This document shows positions 47,603 to 55,763 of a DNA stretch of 64,000 bases, one piece after another. How positions within the stretch are numbered: the first letter of the stretch is position 1; every line of letters starts with the position of its first letter. Position numbers and translations under genes: made by a program. The notes beneath the pieces were generated by a model that worked only from the letters and a program-made list of their open reading frames with translations, was not told the DNA's origin and searched no databases. Source of the DNA: Saprospiraceae bacterium (lineage in GTDB: Bacteria; Bacteroidota; Bacteroidia; Chitinophagales; Saprospiraceae); assembly GCA_016714085.1 (NCBI GenBank), contig JADJNW010000005.1, positions 124,001 to 188,000 of the forward strand, read 5' to 3'.

Positions 47603-47968
47603 CTATATAGCCTTGCTCAATTTTTCTTGCGCTTCTTGCATATTCTCTACAAAATTGATTCTTCCCACTTTATTACTTTCAAAAATGAAAGCTTGGAGGC
47701 TTTTGCTGGTGTATTGTGAGAAGCCGCCCACGATCGCAAGCTGCGTTTGATAGGTGGAAAACTTTTGCAAGACTTCGCCAGCCATGCCTGTTTTTAGATC
47801 AAAAAAATCGGGATGTATATGTTCCGCGTGGACAATGATCTTTGAGGCACCCTGATAATTGCAGGAAGCCAGCAAATCCAATGCATCCTGCATATCGCCG
47901 ATGATAAGCTGATCCGATTCGATCAACGCTAAATTCGTGCCGTTTACATGGATGATATTGATTTGCAT
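47603..47968 (-). CDS. DUF4180 family protein
   Basis: A 121-residue cytoplasmic protein. DALDLLASCNYQGASKIIVHAEHIHPDFFDLKTGMAGEVLQKFS and LAIVGGFSQYTSKSLQAFIFESNKVGRINFV closely match DUF4180. Its fold resembles STAS-like domains, and no biochemical role is known to me. It lies alone, divergent from the crotonase gene across the 63-bp tandem repeat. Confidence 0.88.
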   Translation of the reverse strand: MQINIIHVNGTNLALIESDQLIIGDMQDALDLLASCNYQGASKIIVHAEHIHPDFFDLKTGMAGEVLQKFSTYQTQLAIVGGFSQYTSKSLQAFIFESNKVGRINFVENMQEAQEKLSKAI

Positions 47969-48047
47969 AGGTGCTTTGTTTGTACGCGAAATGATCTCAG
48001 AACATCTGAAAGAGTGATTTAATTCCTAAAAATGATTCAATTTTTTG

Positions 48048-48298
48048 CTGAAAGCCTTCTCCCATTGAAAAGTAGCCCGCACACTTCTGCTCCAGGGAGG
48101 CTATTTTCTGAAGAAAGCCTTCCCTGATCGAAAAATAGCCTTCCCAATTTGGTTTCCGGGGGGCTAATTTTTACCGAGAGCCCTCCTTGTCTCAAAAATA
48201 GCCGGCTATTTTTTGCTCCAGGAGAGCTATTTTTTGCTGAGAGCCTTCCCGAATTAAAAAATAGCCCGCACACTTTTGTTCCAGGAAGGCTACTTTTG
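48048..48298. repeat. Four imperfect tandem repeats of about 63 bp with internal dyads
   Basis: Units begin near 48048, 48108, 48173 and 48237 and are 60-65 bp long. Each reads roughly GAAAGCCTTCC, 8 nt, AAAAATAGCC, a variable centre, CCAGGAAGGCTA, then a T run. AGCCTTCC pairs with GGAAGGCT and AAAATAGCC with GGCTATTTT, so each unit can fold alone or with its neighbours. It fills the divergent region between the DUF4180 and crotonase genes. On the minus strand the repeat stays open as 21-residue repeats, probably without coding meaning. Confidence 0.75.
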
Positions 48299-48378
48299 TT
48301 TGCAAACCGGTATTTAACATTAAAAGGTTTGTGTACTTTTACATTTAAATTTAGCTTTTACATTTCAAATTTAAGATT

Positions 48379-49161
48379 ATGACCTACGAAAATCTACTTT
48401 TGACAGAAGAAGATGGCATTTTAATTGTCACCATCAATCGCCCGCAAGCGCTCAACGCTTTGAATAATCAGACGATGGGCGAATTGCAGCAATTTTTCGG
48501 AGAGGATGCACCGAATCGCGCAGACGTGAAAGGCATCATTCTGACAGGGGCAGGCGACAAAGCCTTCGTAGCGGGCGCAGACATTAAGGAGTTTATGGGC
48601 TTGGATGCGGAGACAGGTGCTATGATGTCTAAAAGAGGTCAGGATGTTTTCTTCCTGATTGAGCGATTCCCCAAACCTGTGATTGCAGCGGTGAATGGCT
48701 TTGCGCTGGGCGGCGGCTGCGAATTGGCGATGGCCTGTCACATTCGGGTGGCGAGCGAAAAGGCGAAATTTGGACAACCTGAGGTGAATCTGGGGATCAT
48801 TCCGGGCTATGGTGGAACGCAGCGTTTGATTCAACATATTGGCAAGGGCAAAGCTTTGGAATTAATCATGACAGGAGACATGATGGGCGCATCAGAGGCA
48901 TATCAGCGTGGCTTGGTGAATCATGTGGTGCAGGAAGGGGAGGAGTTGGCAAAAGCCAGAGAAATTATTGAAAAAATAGCAACCAAAGGCCCTATTGCTA
49001 TTGCAAAAGTGATCGAAACGGTAAACGCATATTTTGATAAACAACAGGATGGCTTTGCGCGGGAAGTGCAGGAATTTGGCAATACCGTCGGCACGGAAGA
49101 CGCGAAGGAAGGCGCAAGCGCTTTCGTGGAGAAGCGGAAGGCAAGTTTTAAAGGGGAATAG
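48379..49161 (+). CDS. Enoyl-CoA hydratase/crotonase family protein
   Basis: A 260-residue crotonase. GAGDKAFVAGADIKEFMG forms the first oxyanion-hole strand, NGFALGGGCELAMACHIRVA the second with catalytic Glu, and FGQPEVNLGIIPGYGGTQRL the second catalytic Glu. Both glutamates are present, as in true hydratases (short-chain or crotonyl-CoA). FVEKRKASFKGE is the standard C-terminus. It probably hydrates crotonyl-CoA or a similar enoyl-CoA. It is not in a fatty-acid operon here. Confidence 0.92.
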   Translation: MTYENLLLTEEDGILIVTINRPQALNALNNQTMGELQQFFGEDAPNRADVKGIILTGAGDKAFVAGADIKEFMGLDAETGAMMSKRGQDVFFLIERFPKPVIAAVNGFALGGGCELAMACHIRVASEKAKFGQPEVNLGIIPGYGGTQRLIQHIGKGKALELIMTGDMMGASEAYQRGLVNHVVQEGEELAKAREIIEKIATKGPIAIAKVIETVNAYFDKQQDGFAREVQEFGNTVGTEDAKEGASAFVEKRKASFKGE

Positions 49162-49266
49162 GATAATGGGGGAATATGGGGAATTGTTATCTGTTAGTTG
49201 TTATTTGGTACTTCTGGTGCGGTCTGGCATCTCAAAATCTGGCATCTTTATAAATAAAATGATAAA

Positions 49267-50391
49267 ATGAAAAATCTTCTTTTTGTAATAATACTGTTTT
49301 TAGTGGGATGCAAAAGTTCGCAATTCACCAATTTAGGCAAGGCAACTTCCGTAGAGGGTAGAATAGTGCAGACGAGTTTGTTGAATTGCTACCCTGAAGG
49401 CATGAAGATAGATTCGGTAAATTATTTATACGCGGAGACCTCAGCGGCGTTGAGAATGGGAGACGAGATTCTGATTGCGATTGACAAACCCACGCCCAAT
49501 ACGGTGTCGCCAGTATTTACGATACCGCTTGGCTTTACCAAGAAATCAACTACCATAAATACAGTGGAAAATTATGTGATGACTCCGCCTTTCCCACAGG
49601 TTCTGAAAATCGAAGCATTCACCAAAAACCCGAACGATAGCCTATATTTTGCGACGACCAGTTTTGACCGAATTCGTGGAAGCTCAGCAGATTGGGATGG
49701 CTATAATTCGCTTTTGGCTTGGCGTAAAAAAGATTTTTCGGATGTACAATACGTGGCAGGGACAGAACGCAATGGCGTGACCAGTTCGCGCGATTTGCGT
49801 ATTTCCATTCAAAAAACTTTGCCTACGACGCAATTCCCGCAAGGCGCGCCGTATTTTAAAATCGAAGCATTGGTGGCGCTGCCTGGCAATCGCCTGATTT
49901 TCGGTGTACGCGAAGTAGGGGAGAGCTATCAAAAATTTGATTACACTTTTACTTTGTTGGAAACAACATATACAGATGCTCAAAATGGTATTCAAATCAA
50001 CCCCACTTTCAAAAAAATATATGAGTACAAACCAGTGGTCAACGGCAATATGACTGCTATTTCTGATTTGGTGTATCATGCGCCGAGCAATAGTTTGATC
50101 GCATCTACTTCCCGCGAGGAAGGCACGGATGAAAAAACGAAAACCCTTGCTTCTTATCTCTGGATCTTATCGATGAATCGCCTTGAGCGAGGAGAAGCGC
50201 CGCTACTCGTAAAAAATGGCGATCAGCCCCTCGAAATTCCTTATAAAGGCGAAGGGCTTTGCTTCCTGGATGAACGCACGATTTTCATCATTTGCGATGA
50301 AGATCGCAAAGACAGCAATATTGTTCTTGACGGCAAAACCGTAATCAAGAAGCCTAATCAGACTGTTTTTTCAATTGTGCAATTGCGATAA
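49267..50391 (+). CDS. Uncharacterised lipoprotein, 374 residues
   Basis: The lipobox LFLVGC (Cys15) marks a lipoprotein. The mature part is rich in beta strands with repeated segments on a possible propeller: YAETSAALRMGDEILIAID, DSLYFATTSFDRIRGSS, RDLRISIQKTL, LPGNRLIFGVREVGES, DLVYHAPSNSLIASTSREEG and IPYKGEGLCFLDERTIFIICDEDRK. The last resembles esterase-like phytase or SdiA-regulated type propellers, where an EG-like motif binds calcium, but I cannot assign a family. It likely sits in the periplasm or on the surface. The ATG at 49267 gives the lipoprotein signal directly. Confidence 0.75.
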   Translation: MKNLLFVIILFLVGCKSSQFTNLGKATSVEGRIVQTSLLNCYPEGMKIDSVNYLYAETSAALRMGDEILIAIDKPTPNTVSPVFTIPLGFTKKSTTINTVENYVMTPPFPQVLKIEAFTKNPNDSLYFATTSFDRIRGSSADWDGYNSLLAWRKKDFSDVQYVAGTERNGVTSSRDLRISIQKTLPTTQFPQGAPYFKIEALVALPGNRLIFGVREVGESYQKFDYTFTLLETTYTDAQNGIQINPTFKKIYEYKPVVNGNMTAISDLVYHAPSNSLIASTSREEGTDEKTKTLASYLWILSMNRLERGEAPLLVKNGDQPLEIPYKGEGLCFLDERTIFIICDEDRKDSNIVLDGKTVIKKPNQTVFSIVQLR

Positions 50392-50398
50392 ATAAAGG

Positions 50399-50701
50399 CT
50401 AATAAATTTTCATTTCATTTTCGTACGCTTTGAGTTGTTGGCGCATTTTTTCGATCACATTGCGTAGCGCATCTTCGTAATTTTTGGCGCATTCGGAAGC
50501 ATATAGTACCCGCCGCATGATATGCACCTTGAGTGCTACCTCTTTGCTACTGAGCTTGGTTTGCCCGGCAGGCGTTTCTTGAAAATACACTTCCGTAGAA
50601 ATAATGCGATCGAAAAAGCGCTGCAATCGCTCCGCTTGATCATTGATCTGCTGCTGTAGTGGCTCGCTTAATTGAAAAGGCGAATGGATGCGAATAGTCA
50701 T
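50399..50701 (-). CDS. Ribosome hibernation-promoting factor-like protein, copy 2
   Basis: A 100-residue HPF/RaiA-domain protein: MTIRIHSPFQLSEPLQQQINDQAERLQRF and KVHIMRRVLYASECAKNYEDALRNVIEKMRQQLKAYENEM. It is the short form without the C-terminal dimerisation domain. In other bacteria such proteins bind the 30S decoding centre in stationary phase. It follows a related gene at 50753-51058 after 51 bp and is the second in transcription order. Confidence 0.85.
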   Translation of the reverse strand: MTIRIHSPFQLSEPLQQQINDQAERLQRFFDRIISTEVYFQETPAGQTKLSSKEVALKVHIMRRVLYASECAKNYEDALRNVIEKMRQQLKAYENEMKIY

Positions 50702-50752
50702 GGTTTCGGAATTAAATGGTTAGAGAAATTGGCTGTAGTCTAAAAAATAATA

Positions 50753-51058
50753 TTAGTATGGATTCACTTTTTCCTTATGTTTAATCAGTTGACGGCGCAT
50801 CTTTTCTACTGTTTCCGCAAGGGCTTTTTCATAAGTCTCGTCGCTGAATTCAGCATAAAGGATATTGCCCGGTACATGCAGTCTAAGTTCTACCGTATTC
50901 CCTTTTGGGGCTTGTTGATTTGAATTTTCTTCATCCTTGAAAAAAACTTCGGCCTCGTGGATGCGTTCGTAAAATGTTTCCAGTTTTCCAATTTTGTCTT
51001 CAATGAGTGCCTGGAGGTTGTCGCTTATTTTGAATGGGGCGTTCACTTGTATGGTCAT
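50753..51058 (-). CDS. Ribosome hibernation-promoting factor-like protein, copy 1
   Basis: A 101-residue HPF/RaiA-domain protein: MTIQVNAPFKISDNLQALIEDKIGKLETFYERI, a central acidic loop (FKDEENSNQQAP) and ELRLHVPGNILYAEFSDETYEKALAETVEKMRRQLIKHKEK. It shares start, length and end with copy 2, and the pair clearly comes from a duplication, but the two differ at many positions. Both are short forms. Different ribosome states or a heterodimer are possible but not shown. Confidence 0.88.
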   Translation of the reverse strand: MTIQVNAPFKISDNLQALIEDKIGKLETFYERIHEAEVFFKDEENSNQQAPKGNTVELRLHVPGNILYAEFSDETYEKALAETVEKMRRQLIKHKEKVNPY

Positions 51059-51228
51059 AGTTTACTGTTTTTATTAAAATAATTTCAAATTTGCAATGCA
51101 AGATATGATTGGCTTTTTTGAAGGTAAAATGATAAGCATCACATAAGGGAATGATAATTATCATTTTGACGTTAGTACTATTAAATTAACGGGTTTTATT
51201 TTCCCTTAGTTCATATCCTGGCGGTACA

Positions 51229-52435
51229 ATGAAAAAATTAACATATTTTATTTTTTTTATACAAATAATCGCTGCCTCAGCCCAAAACTTGTCGGGGCAA
51301 TGGAAAGGCGTGTTGACGCAATCGGGCAAAGCCGATACATTTTATTACGAAATCAATATTTCCCATAAGGATCAATCCATCACAGGCACTTCGTACTCGC
51401 GTGCGCCCGTTGGCAGGGATTCGGCTCGATTCGTAATCACAGGCTTTTGGGATGGCAAAGAATTGGTATTGCAAGAGTTGGAACAAACGATGCCCAAAAA
51501 TGGCGGTTGGTGCTCTGAAGTACATCACGCTACAATGGTCGAATGAAGGAGACTTGGAATGGCTGAAAGGCAACTGGAAAGCGGATCGCTGCACGCCCGG
51601 AAATATTGCACTTTCCCGAAAAAGCGCATTTAAAGAAACGATTCTGGAAAAAGAAGAGCCTTTCACTTGGGAAGGGCGCTGGACGGGTCATCTCTCTCAA
51701 TCTGATCGCGATTATGGATTTTTTTATGAATTAAACTTGGATGCAATTTCTAAAGGACGATCCAATATAGTTTCCGAAGATAACGGTGGTAGCGCCAATC
51801 ATAGCCTGGAATGGTCGTTTAATGCTCAGGATAGCATTCTGACAATCAAAGAGTTGGCAATAATTGATAAAACGGATTCCAAATGGAAATGGTGCATTAA
51901 ATCAGCAAGGCTAAAGCTTCGGCGCGAGGGAAGTCGTTTTATCCTGGAAGGTAATTGGGAAGGTTATATCGAAGGGCATACGCCAACAACAGGTCGCTGT
52001 GCACCGGGTACAGTTTATCTGGAAAAGCCAGTAGTGACGCAGCAATTCAGACAATTAGAAGCGCAAAATTCCGTGAATTATGAAACCCAAGAACATCGGG
52101 AAGTACGCATCTCTCGAGTGGTGGAAGTGAAAAAGCCGAACGTTCGCATTCAGGTATGGGACAGCGGCACGGTGGATGGAGACGTGGTGACCTTATTTTT
52201 GAACGGGGAACGTATTCTTAGTCGGCATCGGGTTTCTAAAAATAAACTCGGCATTCCGGTTACGCTCAAAGCAGATAATAATTTTCTAATTCTTCATGCA
52301 GAAGATTTGGGAGACATCCCGCCCAATACGATTGCGGTTTCGGTGGATGATGGCACAAAGGAGCAAATGATTGTGCTGAGTTCAGATTTAAAATTAAGCG
52401 GCGCTATCCTTATCCGCCAATTCAAAATAGAATAA
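51229..52435 (+). pseudogene. Exported duplicated-domain protein with single-base insertion
   Basis: About 401 residues if repaired. A signal peptide (MKKLTYFIFFIQIIAASA) is followed by two similar modules: the first with LSGQWKGVLTQSGKADTFYYEINI, WLKGNWKADRCTPGNIAL; the second with WEGRWTGHLSQSDRDYGFFYELNL, LEGNWEGYIEGHTPTTGRCAPGTVYL. A third beta-rich domain (PNVRIQVWDSGTVDGDVVTLFLNGERILSRHR) ends it and is known as a repeated tail domain in Bacteroidota secreted proteins. The frame breaks near 51513, where TGCTCTG should read TGCCTG or similar; 1207 bp minus one equals 402 codons. Function unknown. Confidence 0.75.
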
Positions 52436-52464
52436 GGCATCACGGTACAGTCGGGTGATGCCTT
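52434..52464. terminator. Bidirectional terminator
   Basis: AAGGCATCAC (52434-52443) pairs exactly with GTGATGCCTT (52455-52464), followed by ATTGTT. It overlaps the stop codon of the upstream gene and lies 28 bp from the convergent TonB plug gene. Confidence 0.75.
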
Positions 52465-52491
52465 ATTGTTAAGCAGTAAAAGAAAAAATTC

Positions 52492-52899
52492 TTAATTCTT
52501 TGCGCTGTTTTTCGTTTTAATGATGATCACACCGCTGTTGCCATTTTCGCCCCATTGAGTTAATTCAGAAGCACTTCTCAGTACTTTTACATCGGTAATT
52601 TCGTTCGGATTGACCAAATTATTGGCCGAAGCGTAGTCATTGCCAATAGGCACACCATCTACAACAAACAAAGGTTGGGTATTCAATTTGATGCTGGAAA
52701 CACCACGCACCAAAATCTGTACATTATCGCCGCTACCCATTACTTGCAATCCAGTGTTTTTGCGCAAAACATCGGCTAAAGAATTGTTGAATTGCTGATT
52801 CATCGGGCTGGAGTCGGCAGTAGTTCGGCTACTTGTGTCACAAGCGGTCGTGAGTGCAAGGCTTGCTATCAGCAAACCGAATAATAAAATTTTTTTCAT
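52492..52899 (-). CDS. Stand-alone TonB-receptor plug domain lipoprotein
   Basis: A 135-residue lipoprotein (signal LFGLLIASLALTTAC, Cys20). The mature part is a SusC-type plug domain: NNSLADVLRKNTGLQVMGSGDNVQILVRGVSSIKLNTQPLFVVDGVPIG then NPNEITDVKVLRSASELTQWGENGNSGVIIIKTK. No beta barrel follows; a terminator comes directly after the gene. Such isolated plug proteins are known in Bacteroidota but their job is unclear. It may compete for, or adapt, TonB complexes. ATG 52899 gives the lipoprotein start. Confidence 0.85.
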   Translation of the reverse strand: MKKILLFGLLIASLALTTACDTSSRTTADSSPMNQQFNNSLADVLRKNTGLQVMGSGDNVQILVRGVSSIKLNTQPLFVVDGVPIGNDYASANNLVNPNEITDVKVLRSASELTQWGENGNSGVIIIKTKNSAKN

Positions 52900-53034
52900 G
52901 GCTAATTCAATTTTGATTTAATGGAACAAATTAGCTAATTCTTTTTGCGCTGACAATCAATCCGCAAGGATAATTTTTGCTAATAGATGACATTCACAGG
53001 CTAAGTAATAACTCGCAATATTTGTTGCACCTTT

Positions 53035-54162
53035 TCAGCCTTTTTGCTTAGCCTGCTCCATTCTTTCCGCCAGCACAGTTACATGCCCCATTTTCCGGAA
53101 GGGTTTGGTGTTGGCTTTGCCGTATAAATGAATTTTTACACCTTCTATCTCTAGGCAATCCTCTAAACCATCATAAAATGCTGGTCCACTAAAGCCTTCT
53201 GCGCCAAGTAAATTCACCATAACCGAGGGCGATTTCATTTTGGTGCTGCCGAGCGGAAGATTCAGAATGCCACGCAAATGCTGCTCAAATTGGGAGGTGA
53301 AGCAACTATCAATCGTGTGATGCCCACTATTGTGCGGACGAGGCGCTACTTCGTTGATTAATAGTTGATTATCCTTGGTTAAAAACAATTCTACCGCCAG
53401 TAAGCCACAAATGCCATACGCTTCAATAACTCTTTTTGCCAAATCTTCTGCCTCCTGTTCGATCTTCGGATCAACATCTGCGGGGCATACCAGCCATTCG
53501 ACCAAATTCGCCTCAGGATTAAAGTCCATTTCCACCGTAGGAAAAGCTGCCACTTCTCCATGCTCGTTGCGCGCGACAATCACCGCCAATTCCTTTTGAA
53601 TACCCACCAATGCCTCTATTACACTGGCTTCTGGCAATAATTTATTTTGCAAATCCGCCTCTGAGCGAATAATCGCCACACCCCGACCGTCATAACCTGC
53701 GGTGCGGGATTTTTGTACAAAAGGAAACTGGAGTTGACCCGCCGTTATAGCATTTTTAATGGCTTCGCCGCTATCAAAAAATTGAAAGTCGGAGGTTGGA
53801 AGTTGATGTTGTTTATAAAATTGTTTTTGGAGGCCTTTATCCTTGATAATGTTGAGAGCAGAGGGTTGAGGGAAGATTTTTTTGCCTTCTTTTTCTAATT
53901 GTAAAAGCGCATCTGTATTAACGTGTTCAATCTCTATTGTTAATATATCTACTTGTTTACCAAAATTATATACATCATCATAATTCTTAAAAGAACCCTC
54001 GGTAAAACCTGTTGCAAAAGGCCCGGCCGGAAAATCCCGGGATTCATCCAAAAAATAAATAGGCAAATGCCAGTTGCCTGCAGCCAGCGCCAGCATTTTT
54101 CCCAATTGACCACCACCCAAAACACCTACTTTTGTTTGCAGAATATCTTTGTTGTGTTCCAT
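53035..54162 (-). CDS. purK: N5-carboxyaminoimidazole ribonucleotide synthase
   Basis: A 375-residue ATP-grasp enzyme of purine synthesis. KVGVLGGGQLGKMLALAA is the N-terminal domain start; FPFVQKSRTAGYDGRGVAIIRSE, EALVGIQKELAVIVARNEHGE and LLAVELFLTKDNQLLINEVAPRPHNSGHHTID form the ATP-grasp domain with the metal-binding Glu and Asn. It makes N5-CAIR from AIR, ATP and bicarbonate. purE is not adjacent. The pyrC gene is divergent 188 bp away. Confidence 0.94.
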   Translation of the reverse strand: MEHNKDILQTKVGVLGGGQLGKMLALAAGNWHLPIYFLDESRDFPAGPFATGFTEGSFKNYDDVYNFGKQVDILTIEIEHVNTDALLQLEKEGKKIFPQPSALNIIKDKGLQKQFYKQHQLPTSDFQFFDSGEAIKNAITAGQLQFPFVQKSRTAGYDGRGVAIIRSEADLQNKLLPEASVIEALVGIQKELAVIVARNEHGEVAAFPTVEMDFNPEANLVEWLVCPADVDPKIEQEAEDLAKRVIEAYGICGLLAVELFLTKDNQLLINEVAPRPHNSGHHTIDSCFTSQFEQHLRGILNLPLGSTKMKSPSVMVNLLGAEGFSGPAFYDGLEDCLEIEGVKIHLYGKANTKPFRKMGHVTVLAERMEQAKQKG

Positions 54163-54334
54163 TTTTAAGCTTATTTTTCAGACTTGCAAAAGTAGTAATA
54201 TTTTTAGATGCCAGATACCAGACATACCCCACGAGAGCAGTGAACGAATAAACTATAATTGCAAATGACCCAAGCCAAAACCAAAACAACTTATTTCCAC
54301 TTGTTTCTAAAATACTTAAATAAATATCATAATA

Positions 54335-54347
54335 ATCAGTGTACCAT
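54335..54347 (+). repeat. ATCAGTGTACCAT copy before pyrC
   Basis: An exact third copy of the 13-mer found twice before tyrA (45351-45378). It ends 3 bp before the pyrC ATG, a very similar position. Confidence 0.6.
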
Positions 54348-54350
54348 ATC

Positions 54351-55685
54351 ATGAAAACGATCTTAATTAAAAACGCTCAAATTGTCAACCGAGGAAAAAT
54401 CATTTCCGGCGATATTTTTATTAAAAATGGTTTTATTGAACAGATTGATAATCAGATTGATAGAGCCGCTAACTTAGAGTTAAACTGCGAAGGTAAATAT
54501 ATAATTCCAGGAATTATTGACGATCAGGTTCATTTCCGTGAACCAGGATTAACGTATAAGGCCGACCTTTACAGCGAGCCGCGTGCCGCCGTTGCCGGGG
54601 GCGTCACTTCCTTTATGGAAATGCCCAATACAAAGCCGCCGACGCTAACCCAGCAGTTATTGCAAGAGAAATACGACCGCGCTGCACAAGTATCGCTGGC
54701 GAATTATTCCTTTTTTATGGGAACTTCCAACGATAACCTGGAGGAAGTTTTAAAAACCAATCCAAAAACCGTTTGCGGCATTAAAGTTTTCATGGGTTCA
54801 AGCACAGGAAATATGCTTGTGGATGCACCAAATACCTTAGAAACCCTGTTTTCTCAAGTACCAATGCTGATTGCTACGCATTGCGAGGATGAAGCGACTA
54901 TACGTGCCAATGAATTGATTTTCAAGGAAAAATACAGTGAAGATGTGCCCATTGAAATGCACCCGCACATTCGCAATGCAGAAGCTTGTTTAAAATCTTC
55001 GACTTTGGCAGTAGAGTTAGCCAAAAAACATGATACCCGATTACATATTTTACATATTTCAACTAAAGATGAACTCGATTTATTTACAAATGATATTCCT
55101 TTGGAGCAAAAACGCATCACGGCGGAAGTTTGTGTGCATCATCTTTGGTTCAATGCGGATGATTATGCTCGTTTGGGCACTAAAATTAAATGGAATCCGG
55201 CTGTGAAAGGTAAAGAACACCAGCAAGCGTTGCTTCCGGCTTTATTGGATAATCGCTTGGATGTAGTGGCTACTGACCATGCTCCTCATACCCTTGAGGA
55301 AAAACAAAATAAGTATTTCAGTGCGCCATCAGGCGGGCCTTCAGTGCAACATTCACTAAATATTATGCTAGAATTTTATCATAAAGGCTTGATTTCGTTG
55401 GAACGAATCGTGGAAAAAATGTGCCATGCACCAGCGATTTGTTTTCAAATAGACCGACGCGGGTTTTTGGATGAAGGTTATTGGGCAGATATTGCAATAT
55501 TTGATATTAATACTAAATGGAAAGTAAATAAAAGTAATATTTTGTATAAATGTGGATGGTCGCCATTAGAAGGACAGGAGTTCACTGGAAGGGTTGAAAA
55601 TACTATTGTCAGTGGACATTTGGCGTATCAGAATGGACAGTTTTTTGAAGATAAAAAAGGAGAAAGATTGATGTTTAAAAGATGA
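54351..55685 (+). CDS. pyrC: Dihydroorotase (type I)
   Basis: A 444-residue amidohydrolase of pyrimidine synthesis. The metal motif reads IIDDQVHFREPGLTYKADL: one of the two usual histidines (DxHxH) is Gln59, and His61 remains. FMEMPNTKPPTLT, CGIKVFMGSSTGN with the carbamylated Lys, ATHCEDEATI, LHILHISTKDE and VATDHAPHTLEEK complete the site. DDQVH is, to my memory, common in Bacteroidota dihydroorotases, so the gene is probably functional. It catalyses ring closure of carbamoyl-aspartate. ATG 54351 (MKTILIKNAQ) is preferred over one 12 nt upstream. Confidence 0.92.
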   Translation: MKTILIKNAQIVNRGKIISGDIFIKNGFIEQIDNQIDRAANLELNCEGKYIIPGIIDDQVHFREPGLTYKADLYSEPRAAVAGGVTSFMEMPNTKPPTLTQQLLQEKYDRAAQVSLANYSFFMGTSNDNLEEVLKTNPKTVCGIKVFMGSSTGNMLVDAPNTLETLFSQVPMLIATHCEDEATIRANELIFKEKYSEDVPIEMHPHIRNAEACLKSSTLAVELAKKHDTRLHILHISTKDELDLFTNDIPLEQKRITAEVCVHHLWFNADDYARLGTKIKWNPAVKGKEHQQALLPALLDNRLDVVATDHAPHTLEEKQNKYFSAPSGGPSVQHSLNIMLEFYHKGLISLERIVEKMCHAPAICFQIDRRGFLDEGYWADIAIFDINTKWKVNKSNILYKCGWSPLEGQEFTGRVENTIVSGHLAYQNGQFFEDKKGERLMFKR

Positions 55686-55763
55686 GGAGTTGAGTTGATG
55701 GGTTTAGGAGTTGAAAGAGGCTAAGCTGATAAACTCCTAAACTTATAAGTTCCTCAACTCTTC
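55684..55763. terminator. Large nested inverted repeat between convergent genes
   Basis: Two stems are nested: GAGGAGTTGAG (55684) with CTCAACTCTTC (55753), one wobble, and GTTTAGGAGTT (55702) with AACTCCTAAAC (55732), exact. It lies between pyrC and the convergent anti-sigma gene and probably terminates both. Confidence 0.65.

Noticed and set aside
48037..48273. A 78-residue minus-strand frame with 21-residue repeats
   Set aside because: It is the in-frame reading of a DNA tandem repeat with strong dyads; the opposite strand is open as well, and there is no initiation context or homologue known.
48048..48298. Possible CRISPR array
   Set aside because: Units are similar over their whole length, with no constant repeat plus unique spacers, and no cas genes are present.
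54180..54352. A minus-strand frame with a hydrophobic stretch upstream of purK
   Set aside because: It overlaps the purK start in another frame and begins at the pyrC leader. The hydrophobic segment may be a gene remnant, but there is no support for a real gene.
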